Shown: positions 10,638-22,696, numbered from the stretch's first letter. The stretch is 64,000 nt of DNA from Marsupella aquatica (GCA_973895155.1 OZ316897.1:20646001-20710000); one strand, 5' to 3'. A program made the numbers and translations. The notes: generated by a model from the letters alone, not told the origin.

Positions 10638-13600
10638 TTATGTCTTCTGGGCCACTTGATTGGTTTCTCTTGACGGGTAAGGTGCAGGGCGTACGTAAGA
10701 CATAGACCGACTCATGCGAATCGGACCTTGCCCATATCTATTCCCCATCAGTGACGTGGGACTTTGCAAAGCTGGAATTCGACCAGTCGCAGGAAGACTT
10801 GAACCATTGGTTTGGACAGCGTTGGTAGTTCCGGGTTTGCCAGCAGGTGACGATGTTTCCCGCTTCCACTGCAGATGAGCTGTTCCAGCAAAGGGCCTTG
10901 TCATACTTACAGGCCTGCGCATATTGAGAGGCTTTCCTCTCATGAACTTTCCAGGTGCTCTCGCTGATGTATAGGACGGTAAATGATTGGGCCGCCCAAC
11001 AGCTGGAGGGATGTTGGCTTCCGTACTTGCATCTTTACGTACTACCTACACAAGATCATGATGAAGACAATGTTCTCACCACCTAATTCTGGCCAGGGTC
11101 ATGAATAACCGAGTACAAGCACGCGAAAACTGAAAGACTATTTAGAATTCAGAAACAAAACTGTGACGACCATGGCAAAAGAGAATAATCATACAAACCT
11201 TTAGCGTCCGAGATAAGAGAGAAGAATCATTCATGTTAAGAGCTTTCTCAACACTATCTTTTGAAGAGAACTCCACGTATGCAGACCTACATGACCACAA
11301 TCAAAGATGAGGAAAAGGACAAGAATGTCTGACATCCGCATTGCTCATTTCAGCATCTGGACGATAATGGTATCATAGCACTTCAACTATAGCATATCAC
11401 GGAAGACATTAGTCAGACGTCAGTCGCAGCACTGTATCCATTGCCTTCCATGGAGTGTACAATTCAGCAAATCACCCCGATGACCAAACTACCCAGGAAG
11501 GAGCATACAAACGCCAGTGAGTTTGGAAATAGAGTTACCCTCTCTGCTTGCCAGTTGCAATGTCGGTCAGTATAGTAGTGCGCACAATGTCACCACAGCT
11601 GCTAAAATGCGCAGCAACCACCTCCTTGGTAGCCGCAAAGTGTATCTGTGAAAACACGGACAATCGAGTCTTAGGCCCTCAAATTCTCTTCAAACCATGC
11701 GGCAATTCGACAGGCCAACGATCATGCCGTTCACAGCTTATCAATCGGGTTTCTTATTTATGACCTTCTTCGAGCTTTCAGTCTTAGAATGGCATCTGTA
11801 GGCATATAACATTCTTCCACCAAATTCCTGAAGGAGATTGTACCCAACACGACTGACTTGACTTTAACAGGATAGCCAACGGTCGGATTCAGGAAAGACC
11901 TGAATCCTTGTTTAGGCTAAGCCTACCTTACCCCAAACCCTAAACGCGGAAACACAACTTCGACGTGAGGAAGTTTCAAGAACGCTAGGAACCGTCCAAG
12001 TAAGCAAATTCTTCATGCTCTGTAAAGTAACATATGCAGAAAACTCCATAGGGATTTGTAACAGAAAAGGCCCCATTCTACAAGCAGATGAGCAGTCAAG
12101 CCCAAGACTTTCAATCAATTTGCTTTCTCTGCCTTACATATATGAACACATGCCTCCTTTTCACTAGTGCACAGCACAATGATTAGCCACCATCAATAGA
12201 GCACGGTATTGAAGGACTGGCCCGTAGTTAGAAAAGCACAAAGACTTCAAAGCAAGACTGACATATCTACACTCGTAAGGTTCTGAAACTCACATTCATA
12301 ACACAAACAGAGTGTAGGTCGATTTCTTCTTGCGACCTTGCTTTCATACCCACTGCAGGATTCAAAAACTTCTGTCATAATGTGCAAATGCAAGTCTAAC
12401 GTGGACTTACAATCCTCCTAGGTATGAAACTCTTCCGTCTGAATGTTCGATCAGAAGTCAACAGAAACCAACCAGCACCAAAAAGCACCAACTTTCATAC
12501 TTAGAACAAACCAAACATGTGGACCTTCCACAAGCGTTTCAGATCAAGGAACGCCCAGTGCTCAGGACACAAGAAATCCATGAAGTGCTTTCGGTACAGT
12601 TCCTGATTTCACGTCGATGGCTAGGTTCCCATCCGCTTTCACGAGACAGAAACGAGTATTGCAGAACTTTAGTCCTGCCTTGACTTTTGATAAGACAGCA
12701 TGCTGGTTTTCACGCCCAACGTCACCTAACCATAACCCCAGGAGTTTGTAGAACCTAAGTAAAGTTCTGTACAGGACCACAGAGTTTAAATGAGGGTACC
12801 TGAGCCTGGTGCACTGACCACCTTCTGAGCGTCTTTGGATACTTCAGCCTGTTTAGCACGTAGCTTAGTCATGTCCAGTTGCACTTGCCGCATTCTCTTC
12901 TTCATTTCCAAGACATCCTGAAGACATTCAAACCGTCACAAATGCGCTCCTCATGGTGATCAGCATTCAAAATCGACCTATGCAGGGTTGAGCCCAATCG
13001 CATCAGCAATTTCTGAAAGATCTCTAATGGTGGTCACTTGACCAAAATACAGGCATTCAAGAGATTTCCTTACATTTGCATCCACCACGGCTGGACTTGG
13101 CCCACTTTGTCTTTCCAGTGCAGCAGGCCCATGATTTGAAAGTTGAGAGTAAAAATGATGAGGACCGTTCAGAGAAATATCAGCATCCTTAGACAGCAGA
13201 TAACGTGCATTGGAATTGATGTGAATGTTTGGCAGTTTGTTTGGAAAATTTACAGCCCCTGAGAGACCAGAAATAAGACCGTGTGGCAAACCCTGAGCTG
13301 GCCCCCTCTCCCCCAGCCTGTAAAATAAACTACTAGACTCTTGAAGCTCTACTGACATATCTTCACGGGGATTAATGCTACCATATCTGAAGAAGCCACC
13401 GTCCGCGTGATTTACTGCATCTCCAAAACGATCATCTTCATCACTCATTTCCTCCGGAAATCCTCTCATCCCCCCTCCTACGGAATCAAACCATTTAGTT
13501 TCCGCCACCCTCTGTCCCTGGCCATATCCGTAACCTCCAGGGTTTGCATCAGGAGCCATTGCAATATCCTCGTCTTGTCGTGGCCCTAATCTCTCTGAAA

Positions 13601-14591
13601 TGCTTCTCCATCTAGGTCCCTTTGTCATAACAGTATCAAGTCCACCACCATTTTTGGTGTCTTCCCATGTATCTTCCTCTTGTCCATTGTCGACAGCAAC
13701 TGTGGCAGCTTCCTGCGCTTCATTCTCCTTCATTCCCAGTCTCTCGTTAGACCTGTTTCCTAATCGATCCCAAACACTTCCAAAAGATCTCATCCTGCTT
13801 TTCATGGAGTTATTGTTAACATCCTCAGCAGCAGCAGCTGCAGCCTTCAAAGCAACCGCAACACCAGGTGGGACCTTCGAGCCTTGGAGACCCATATCAA
13901 GGCGTGGCTTCACATGTTGGTGCCGCCCATTTGGTTCTGATGGTAAGTCCGGATTTTCTGTCAACAACCAAGACAGCATCAGGACGGGTCCATTTCAGCT
14001 CAATGACAGCATCTCTTGATTTGTACCATATTCCTTAGTGGAAAATTACTAACTAAATCTCGTTTCTAATGACCTCAACATGGCTCTGAACATAGTCATT
14101 TGCAAGAGCACGTCATACGCTGAGTCAATTAAGTGCATTACCAGGCTGTAGGGTCTTCTTACCGGCACTTCCCACCACAACAGAACGTAATCGCTTGAGG
14201 CCAGACTTTCCACTGTCCTGACCAACAGCATCTCTGACAGCTGAATCCAATAATCGTGACTCTGTCCTCCGGGAAGAACTCCCGCTGGTCATTGCCACCT
14301 ACGCAGAATCACACCCTTTCTACGGGCTCAATCTTTACAGAAGTGACTCTGACCCACCGGAAAGCTGCCACCGTTGAACGACAAGTGCCCAGAAACAATA
14401 GCATTTCTCAGAGCTGACTCAAACAATTTTGAGTTTGAACTTTCTGTTCGACTAGAATTCGAAACACTTCTGTTGTTGATAGATGCCGGGAAACGGACAG
14501 CATCTCTTGAAGCTAGCTGAAATAGGTTTTCCGGAGCTTGAGCTTGTGCACGAGAAACTTTCTTCAGCGACACGGGTCTCTGGAAACGCAT
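10638..14591 (-). CDS. RRM-domain RNA-binding protein, eight exons (5' end uncertain)
   Basis: Spliced by eye from phase-matched exons on the minus strand: 14591/14579-14358, 14298-14163, 13957-13074, 12917-12800, 12352-12294, 11645-11539, 11286-11199, 11045-10638 (stop). All junctions are GT-AG and the frame stays open, giving about 673-677 residues. The domain order matches the plant RRM protein family I associate with Arabidopsis At3g12640: a Ser/Arg-rich start, VALKAAAAAAEDV, then (S)VWDRLG and ISERLG motifs, a coiled coil (EMKKRMRQVQLDMTKLRAKQ), one RRM split over three exons (RNP-like HSVCVMNIHFAA and GSAYVEFSS), and a basic, Arg/Pro-rich tail. It probably binds poly(A)/mRNA in the nucleus. 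In that family a PWI-like domain comes first; I could not find it upstream. The most 5' exon has both an in-frame ATG (14591) and a CTAAC branch-point-like word plus acceptor just before 14579, so earlier exons may exist. Reading on past 13074 instead of splicing meets a stop at 12978. Confidence 0.8.
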
Positions 14592-14599
14592 TTGTTAGG

Positions 14600-17242
14600 G
14601 CGTCTCAAACCTGCCAGATCCTGTTTTTTTGGGGGCGTCCCGAGACTGAAAAGTGTGTCCGAAACGAGTGCCTGGACCGTTGGGACGGAAAGTAGGGGCA
14701 GGGGATTATTTGCTTTGATTGGGCTCTCAAGACCCAAACGCGGGTTAACCGCACATCAACTCGACGTTTCGTTAACGAGTAACGATTAGGAGCCCAAGTC
14801 CAAAATCGCGTCAGCCACTATGATTCGAATGTCGAGAATCACAGCTTTTGCGTAAAATGTGAAGATCTTCGCCCGCGCTACCATGAATGTGCAGCCATTT
14901 TTTAGACGGATTTCAAACACTCATTTCCCCGTCTGAAAGCGAATCGATTGAGTCTCCCCAGTGCGTGAGGAACCATGGAGTGCAGGGGCGCCATTCACTC
15001 ACCTTTTCAGTTCAGAAGTCAGGATCAAGCTCCTGCAGGCAACTGTACAGAACGAACAGTTCGAAGGAAGATATATCACATACGTGCATACACAATTCTC
15101 ACATATTTCATCCACCACATTGAAGAAAGATGTCTTATGTAAAAAGTTCAAATGGCAAATGCAGTCTATAGAAGCTCCATTAACGAACATCTGACGACCA
15201 CAGAACACAGACCCATGATTTCGATCATCGAAGATTTTCTGATGATGTATGAGATTGGCAAAACAGATTCAACTCATTACCGAAGCATGGGCATTTCATT
15301 GACTTAAACCTCTCCAAACCTGTCACTCATCTCGTTATCAAGAAGTTTTGACGTCTTCAATGCCATCACCCCAACATTACAGCTCCTTTCATACCATGGA
15401 TAGACCGAAATACCCCCAAAATAGCACAGAGCCAAGTAAAACTTCATATTTGAATATATAATTTCTCTGGACGGTTGTTTACTGTACAAAGGCGAAGACG
15501 ATGTGAATTATCTTTACCACCCCACTCATACGAAAGTAAATCTGAAAAAAATTGTTTCCAAGAAATCTCCAACTCTTCCCACAAGGTCATGAAACCAGTC
15601 GTAGGTAGGAGTCCGTTCCAAGCGAGCAACGAACCCACTCAATCTAAATAAACACATGTAAATTATAGAAGAAAAGTCGTCCTCCGTGATCTCGCATTCA
15701 TAAGTCTCCCCATCAATGGTGTCCTTTCCCTCGTGTGAGATTCATGAAAGTAGTGGATTAACTATATGGTCACTGTTTTTAACGTCTTGAAAATCATGTC
15801 ATATTTACCAGCGCCTACGATACTTTGCTATCACAGTCATTACGCTCCACGTATTTGAATTGAAGAGTGAAAAATACTTTTGTCAACTGGGTTTCACAAT
15901 ACGTAATATATCGCACATGAACTGAGCTGCAAGCCATTCAAGCTGAGCATAACCTAAACTGAAGTTTGTGATCAATTGCGACAGCTGGCTTACTTATTAT
16001 TCCGAGTCCGTGGGTCCCTGTGATAAACCGCTCAAGTTGCTCTGTTCAAGAAGCGGTACTTGCATGCGAATTGCAGATGATGCCTTCACGAGAAATCTTC
16101 ATAATACAGCAGTTCCTCACTCAGAGGTCCCCTATGAACTTCTCAGCTGTAGCCATCGCTCGGACTTGTTACAAATCTTCACGATTCTGAAGATCTTCAC
16201 AATTGCATTCCCACAATCGAAGACCTAGGATACCAAATCCTGCACGGACAGGGACTCAACAACGCTTTCCGTGCAAATGTAAAAGGCCCTCTTCATCCTG
16301 TAGTTTTCAGTCATCTTATTGTCCTCCTGTTAACTTCTGCATAAATTTAGACGATCCAAGAGCCACGACCTTAATCTTGATGAATAACTCAATTCATGCA
16401 ATCAATTCTCTCCTTTCGCTCCGAACCCTAATTCAAGGACCAGAACAGGGGTTCCGTACACAACAAAGGACAACTGCCCTCTCGGGCTCTCACAGTAATT
16501 CGCATTCTGAGCTTCCTCCTAAGCTGCTTGAGAGCACTCTCACAACCACCACTTTCAATTTTTCCGATATTGTTACTTAATCATCATTTGCAATTTTCCT
16601 CCTTGCCATCCCAAATTGGCAGGCGCATTAACCAACAGGACTCGGCAAAAAGAGAGAACATCACGCTCAGGAGACGACCTACGACTTGATGCTACAAATT
16701 CCGGTCAAGGAAACGATATGATGTGAGATTGCGGGAAGAACAAAGCGATCAGCAATGTCAGACACAGCAGCAGCAGCAGACCAGGATGTGGCAAACAGGA
16801 GGCGGAACAAAAGATGCGCTCTGAATGCTCACAATCGGGAATTCACAGAAGAGAGAGGGAGAAAGAGAGAGACCATAGATCGTGATGACGACCTCCCATG
16901 CTAAACAACACCTTCCGGCTAGAAATCCTCAGCAGCAGCAGCAGGACGAGGACAAAGACAAGGACAACGACGACGACGATGCCAACAGAGACAGCAAAAG
17001 GGCCAACGAGAGGAAAGCAGCCCGATGCACAAACCGAGTCAAGCAAAAAGCATCAAAGCCAAGGGGACAATCAAGGCCGAGTCACACACAGATGCAGGAG
17101 GAAGACAGAATTCAAGGTCACGGACAAACCAAATCAAATCAAAACAAAACAAAGGAACAAACAGATGATCACACAATCAATCAATTCCATTGCTTCACGA
17201 ACCAAGCAAACGAACAAACGAACAAGCGAACAACATTCTTAC
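14600..17242. other. Upstream region of the RRM gene, no clear exon
   Basis: I see no recognisable coding exon on either strand. A good donor (GTGAGTG, minus strand, about 15000) and small open frames exist, but their phases do not join the RRM gene. It may be one or more long 5' introns of that gene. 16840-17240 is A/C-rich with simple repeats (CAGCAG, GACGAC, AAAACAAAAC). Confidence 0.4.
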
Positions 17243-17549
17243 CTCATTCGTCATCAGCAGTACAAATCAGCCTGATTTTCTGCACCCTGGAATGCCGTTC
17301 TCCGGCAGCATGACCAGCAGCAGTGCGGCACCCTCCATCACTCCGGAAGAAAGCAAAGAAAGGCAGAACCGCAACAGAACCGCAATCCGAGATCGAGCGA
17401 GCGATGGAGGTACAGTACTGATCGAGGGATCGCGAGGGAAACGAAGGGGAGGGCGGCGTAGAGGAAAGGAAAGGAAAGGAAAGGAAAGGACGGGACTGAA
17501 CTTTACTCTCTGTCCTCGAATCGTTTGTCTCAAGAGATGGGAGTCTCAC
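17243..17549 (-). promoter_or_regulatory. Possible CT-rich 5' leader/promoter of the RRM gene
   Basis: Read on the minus strand this is strongly C/T-rich (a run of CCTTT repeats at 17461-17490, then CGCCCTCCCC) and ends at a good splice donor (GAATGAG followed by GTAAGAATG, exon edge at 17243). That pattern is typical of a plant untranslated first exon and would place the start of transcription near 17.5 kb. This is inference only; no TATA box is assigned. Confidence 0.35.
17461..17490. repeat. (AAAGG)n microsatellite
   Basis: Five consecutive AAAGG/GAAAG units in the plus strand, within the proposed 5' leader of the minus-strand RRM gene. Confidence 0.9.
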
Positions 17550-17606
17550 GAGTCACGAAGGAGTATTAGTCTAATTATTATTAGCTTACCATCTTTCGTT
17601 CTTTTA

Positions 17607-17738
17607 ATTAATGAGCCACTTGCCATGACAAAAAATGGTTCCACCTTATTTAGTATTTACCTCACGGTAGAGGAAGTAATGTGAAAAAGAGAAGTTTTGG
17701 ATATTTCTCCTTTTATATGGCCAGTGGTGGTTTAAAGC
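17607..17738 (+). mobile_element. Possible copy of TTAA-flanked small element family
   Basis: Right end TATGGCCAGTGGTGGTTTAA (ending about 17738) matches the terminus of the best copy at 59291-59546. The left end near TTAATTAATGAGCCACTTGCC resembles its inverted partner. About 130 bp, noncoding. Confidence 0.5.
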
Positions 17739-18419
17739 CTTCTATTGGGCTTGTGCAGAAAAGTCACCACAATTCTCCAAGGTTTGGCTAGGGTATCTAT
17801 AATTATGCATTTGTCTGAGCTATCAGGGTACCGTAGAAGTGAGGGTAAAGGAGGTGAAAGGAGGGGAACTGAAGGCAAGGAACAAAACGAAGGGCTACAG
17901 TAGGTTCCATGGGGAGGAGGTAGGGGGTATGAGTATTCCCTCTCGCACCCCCTGGTCTGCATTTTGGTTGTATTTAAAAAACATATCTTTGTATCTAGTA
18001 TTTGTAACATTAATTACAAGGGCTGTGAGCCAATCAGAAGAGAGTTTATACTTTTCTTGGAGAGTAAGAATTGCTAACTTTGAGGGATTAGGGGTAACGT
18101 AGGGACTAGACCTCTGCCCCCAAGCCATGGATGGAATCCATCACTAATGTTAGGTTATGCCTTTAGTATAACCTATTCACTTCCATAGTACTTCCATAGT
18201 TCCAGATTCCCATCGACCATGGATAGACCATGGGATCCAGTCTTATTTGTGCAAAGGTTGTGGATGGTGAGAGAGATCAAGTCAAAGCGGAACTAGGCTA
18301 TAGAGGATGTACTTGATTATTCTTTCACGGCCATGGACATAACCCAGACAGGTTTTGAACAATGTATTCTCTTTGTCTGTGTTGATTCCGTTGTATGTTG
18401 GAAGACATGGCCACTCAGT

Positions 18420-18735
18420 AAATCAGTAAACCAAGTTTCACCATTAATAATACACTAGTTTTTAGAACAAAATTGTGGAACAAAATGGCACAATAGAGGA
18501 GATGAGTGGAATTATGTGAAAAGGGAGACACTCCCCCTTTTATATGGCTAGTGGAATGTCCACTAACGATGACAAAACCAAGTTTCACCATTAATAATAC
18601 TGTAATATTCCTGAAATTCTGGAACAAAATGGCACACAAGAGAAAGTTTCACCATTAATAATGCACTATTCCTGAAATTCTGGAACACAATGGCACAATA
18701 GAGGAGAGGAGTGAGTGGAATGTGAAATGGGTTCT
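18420..18735 (+). mobile_element. Two adjoining copies of the same small element family
   Basis: First copy 18420-18560: AAGTTTCACCATTAATAATAC, then GGAACAAAATGGCACAATAG, GTGAAAAGGGAGACACTCCC and TTTTATATGGCTAGTGG. Second, partial copy from about 18576 repeats the CACCATTAATAAT and AAAATGGCACA words twice more. Same order as the inverted copy at 59291-59546. No protein is encoded, so it is non-autonomous. Confidence 0.7.
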
Positions 18736-18961
18736 GTCACTATCGGGATGGGGAGAGACTACTTAGTCTTCTTCCCCGTTTCAATTTAAGACAAAAAAAA
18801 GAATGTGAACAAAGGAGATTTTTCATTTCCTTCTATAAATCACAGGATTCACATTAAATGCGGTTGCTTCCACTTGCTCTGTTAGTCGGTGGCTGCCGGA
18901 AGCCGGTAGTTGCAGGTTGGATGCCCAAAAAATGAAATTAAATACCTAAGAAGTACTATCA

Positions 18962-19050
18962 ATGTTGTCCTGCAGGCCATGGGCTAACAGTAGAGTGCAA
19001 GAGTGGGGAGACCCAGGTTCCCAGTTTGAAACTCACCTCCTTCCTATGCT
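18962..19050 (+). mobile_element. tRNA-like head of a SINE (candidate)
   Basis: GGGCTAACAGTAGAG resembles a pol III A box and CAGTTTGAAACTC a B box (GGTTCRANNCC type), spaced about 35 bp as in tRNA-derived SINEs. The following 19049-19185 is a tandem pair. Termini and target-site duplication were not found. Confidence 0.45.
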
Positions 19051-19185
19051 TTATCACACACATCCCCCCAAAAGTGGGGTTCAGACACCTCTAGTGACAC
19101 TTTTTCTTTTGATTCAAGCAGAGTTCACACACATAATCCCCCAAAAGTGGGGTTGAAACCTCTCTAGTGACACTTAGAATTTCTC
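19049..19185. repeat. 79-bp tandem duplication
   Basis: CACACAT, CCCCCAAAAGTGGGGTT and CTCTAGTGACACTT occur in the same order starting at about 19049 and 19128. The CCCCAAAAGTGGGG core is itself a near palindrome. Confidence 0.8.
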
Positions 19186-19837
19186 TTTAAAATTCCAGCA
19201 GGGACAGGGTCAATATTCACTAAAATCCAAAAGAGTTATAGAACACCATTAATATAGCATGCTCATCCTGGAACATGCTTTATTTTTTTGTCTTGTAGTG
19301 ATCTGAAAGTCAATAAAATATGAGAGCATAGAAGTGCTTATATAAGTAAAGTGTCTGCCAAGAAAAGCACAGTGACCAAGAAAAGGTACAGTCAAATGAT
19401 GCTACTATGTGTGCACTTAACTCATGGTGCCTTATGAATGACACTCCTTTCAATAAAAACCATAAACCTAGGAAAGAAAAAGATGAGGAGAAATTAAGAG
19501 GCTATGCATTCATGTTCTTCAGCATCATTTCTCTCACTCGTGGTGTGAAAGGAGGCTGCCAAAATAAGTTCAAAACACTCTAGAATACCTAAAAGTAAAG
19601 GGGTCTAAAAATTAATTAAAAATGTATAGAATACAAAGGCTGCCCCTTGATAAGGCAGATTGAAATGAAAATAGACACAAAATCTGTATGACAAAATCTG
19701 AAATGTGCATTCACCATATATAACAGCTTCAAAAATTTCATTAAATATGCTAGAACACGTTACTCGTAGAAGTGAATGAGTGATACTTCCCCCTTTTAAT
19801 ATGGCAGTGACGCGGTAAGTTAGGCTAAAAGCCGGTG

Positions 19838-21205
19838 TTTGACGGAAACTCCTTATTAGACTCTCGCCTGGTCTTCGCTCCCTTGGAAAAACTTTTGCTG
19901 CAAGGAAACTTAAAGTATCGGACGGTCTTCACCTTGGTGCCTGGCTTTCTTCCTTCACTGAATCGAGCAGATCTTTGTGACTAGTTAATGTGTGAGCATT
20001 GAATCGAGCAGATCAGTTGTCTCGCGCAAGAATTTATCTTCGCTCAAGTTCTTACGCTTAAAGAGCTGCACGAGTCTAGAAGCGGTGCCTGCATGTTTTG
20101 GCCTTCTTTCCTCGGAAGAACTTGAGCTGGATATGTGCACAGAACTAAAGACGCTGCCGGAAAATTTTGGCCAACTCAAGGCTCTGACGAGGTTGAGTAT
20201 ATACGGTGCCGATAAGCTACAGGTGCTGCCCGATGACTTTGGGAAGTTACCTTCATTCAGACTTTTGACTCTAAACTGTCGACGTCTCAAAAGATTACCA
20301 GAGAGCTTCGGTCTTCTCTCTACCCTGCAAGAACTCCATATGGTTGACTGCCAAGCATTACAAGTATTGCCAGATAATTTCGGCTCTCTACCCTGCAAGA
20401 ACTCCATTTGCTTGGCTGCGAAGCATTACAAGAATTGCCAGATAATTTCGGTCTTCTCTCTACCCTGCGAGAACTCCATTTGGTTGGCTGCGAAGCATTA
20501 CAAGTATTGCCAGACAATTTTGGTCTTCTCTGTGCCCTGCAAACACTGCGGTTGTTCAATTGCACTCAATTTCGGAGGTTGCCAGACAATTTTGGCCAAC
20601 TCGCGGCTCTTCAGTCTTTGGTCATAATGTCCGCCGACCTAGAGGAGCTGCCTAACAGTTTCTGCCTTTTGTCTGCCTTGCAAAAACTCAATCTGGATCA
20701 TTGTGTGAAATTACAAAGACTGCCAGATAATTTCGGCCAACTCTCATCGCTCGAGACTTTGAGGGTAGCGGCCGACAACCTTGAGGAGCTACCGAACAGT
20801 TTAGGGGATCTCTCGTCACTGCAAGAACTGTGTGTCATGGGGCAAAGGTTGCAGAGCCTCCCGAGGATTATAGGGAAACTTCAGTCACTGAGGACGATAA
20901 AAGTTTGTGGGCGAAGTCTGAGAAGTTTACCGGAAGAGCTTGGCGACCTATCATCTCTGGAATTGTTGACAGTTCATAATTGTGTGGGCATAATGACCTT
21001 TCCGGACAGCTTACAACGCATTTCCGCCTTGAAAGCAATACCGATACGACCTTGCAGCTTGACAACTGACCGGGTCGGGCATTACTGGTGTCCATTGCTT
21101 ACCAAGTCAGATGGGACCAAGATTGGATTTAAGCTGGCCCCTTTCTCATCTCGTGGACTTAAGATGCCCAGAAGAGTCCATCGGCACTTAACAGGGCCAC
21201 CGTGA
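19838..21205 (+). pseudogene. HNL copy D: promoter fused directly to LRR exon
   Basis: 19838-20000 matches the promoter/leader upstream of copy C (41370-41550, shared word CTGAATCGAGCAGATC). At about 20000-20010 it passes straight into the LRR exon of the family (TCTCGCGCAAGAATTTATCTT, 33672 in copy B). Hydrolase, NB-ARC and the first third of the LRR are absent, and the joint lies in a shared ATCGAGA/ATCGAGC word. The LRR frame runs from 19992, shifts at about 20383 through a 4-base loss, then stays open from 20408 to the stop at 21205 (about 265 residues of 23-24-residue LPxxFGxLxxLxxLxL repeats). The 3' end reads on to a natural family-like C terminus. No in-frame ATG links leader and LRR. 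It could be transcribed from the retained promoter but hardly encodes a receptor. Confidence 0.85.
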
Positions 21206-21977
21206 CTGCCCACCATAGCCCGGTTCCCGTCAAGGCCTACTCAGTAAACCACGCACTAACTTGCAGAGTGAGTGTCTCGCAATTGGGCAAGCGCAGTAGA
21301 CTCTAGCGGAAGTGCTTGGCGCAAGGGTTTAGGGAGGGAGAGTTGAACGCTGAATGTGTAAGGCATCTGGGAGGGAGAGTCGAGAGCGCCAGTTTTTGTG
21401 AGCCAAAGGAGGAGTTCGGGCAGTGTTTTCCTTCTTTACATTGCACAGCATGGTGGACGGCAATGCTGCATCATGGACGACAGGCTTCATTATTGGATTG
21501 CGCTCAGTGACTCAATGACTGAAGCGCTGGCGACCTCCAAGGTACCAGTACCTTATGGTTTCAATTTTTCTTTTGAAATTGAAGGGCCCACTTCTCTGCT
21601 CTTTCAATTTTTCTTTTGAAATTAAAGGGCCCACTTCTCTGCTCTGCTTGAGGTCGGCTATGGTGCAATTGTGAACATTGCAGAATGTTAGCGGAAGCTG
21701 ACTTCCCAGCTCTAAGGTACATTTTGATTTATTGAGGTCTGTTTGTTCAGTTGGAACTGTGGAAAATTTGGACTTAAGAGGGTGGGAAAGGCTGTCATTC
21801 TTGTGGGGCGGCAAGCAAAGCTTTGGAGAGTGCCATCAAACGTGAATCACAGCGGATTGAATTTCAGGGCACAATACCATTCCTTTCACAGTAGACGGTC
21901 AAAGAGAGGTACTCTTGCTCCCTGACTCAACGTGACTAAACCATTTGCATGCAATATGAACCACAAATTTTGGGTTT

Positions 21978-22230
21978 TTTTCTTGCGTGTGCTTTCTTGC
22001 CAATGATGAAGTTTACCCTTCAGTTATCAGAATGCTGGTTGTGCTTCAGTAAAGGATTTACAAGTAGCCTGTCATTTGTGTTCAGGCAATAACCTTAAAT
22101 TGTTATGTTTGTAATGTAATGCAGGTTCAGGTATCATTTATGGATGAATTCTCTGTTTTGTTTTGCTGTGTGGGTAATTTACTTGTGCCTATGCCATGAG
22201 TGCACGCTTGCAAGGTGCAAGTACAAAGTA
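21978..22230 (+). repeat. Segmental-duplication flank, copy 1
   Basis: From GTGTGCTTTCTTGCCAATGATGAAG to GCAAGGTGCAAGTACAAAGT this is nearly identical to 35035-35275. In both places it lies downstream of an HNL LRR end (copies D and B). It contains no convincing gene of its own; the similarity breaks at about 22231, where an F-box frame begins. Confidence 0.9.
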
Positions 22231-22234
22231 ATGG

Positions 22235-22540
22235 GTGAATCAAGAGGAGGATGACACTTATTTATCAGCTGATGAGGGGGATGATTGTAGTGTTGTATAC
22301 AATTCCCTTTTCATGCCTCCTTTGCCAGACCATATTTTTACTGATCATGTGTGGGTAGAGGTGGCTTACATATTACCAGACTGGCAGCTTGCCCAATGTA
22401 GATGTGTTAGTCATGCATGGAGGAACTTGATTGATGTTACCTTCCCTTGGGGTTTAATCAATAATCGTGGTTTAATGGATGATCGTGATTTGGGTGCGTA
22501 TGTCCTCATGACTGCTGGTATTGACATTGAGGATTACTGA
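22235..22540 (+). pseudogene. F-box domain fragment
   Basis: About 100 codons ending in a stop. After an acidic stretch comes LPDHIFTDHVWVEVAYILPD, then CRCVSHAWRNLI, the classic second half of an F box (C-x-CV-x-WR-x-LI), which would bind SKP1 in an SCF ubiquitin ligase. The frame opens with a GTG, not an ATG, after the shared flank, and no substrate-binding repeats follow within reach. It is either one exon of a split gene whose other exons I cannot see, or a relic. The homologous position after copy B (35270-35372) carries instead an unrelated acidic frame. Confidence 0.55.
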
Positions 22541-22584
22541 AAGAGACTTTGATAATTCTTATCAATATTTTTTGTGACCAGTGC

Positions 22585-22696
22585 TTTAAACTCATTTGTA
22601 AAACACGCCATGAATGTGGGTTGTTTGCCCTCAATTATGTTTTAAACTCATTTGTAAAACACACCATGAATGTGGGTTGTTTGCCTCAATTATGTT
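22585..22696. repeat. 56-bp tandem duplication
   Basis: TTTAAACTCATTTGTAAAAC followed by CACCATGAATGTGGGTTG starts at 22585 and 22641, two nearly perfect copies. Confidence 0.95.

Noticed and set aside
12978-13073. Continuation of the large RRM-gene exon to a stop at 12978
   Set aside because: A strong donor (GTAAGG) at 13073 gives a phase-matched join to the next exon at 12917; reading on ends the protein before its coiled coil and RRM.
16882-17313. Overlapping 143- and 125-codon frames rich in Asn, Lys, Gln
   Set aside because: Produced by CAG/GAC/AAC simple repeats; two frames are open at once, as expected of low-complexity DNA.
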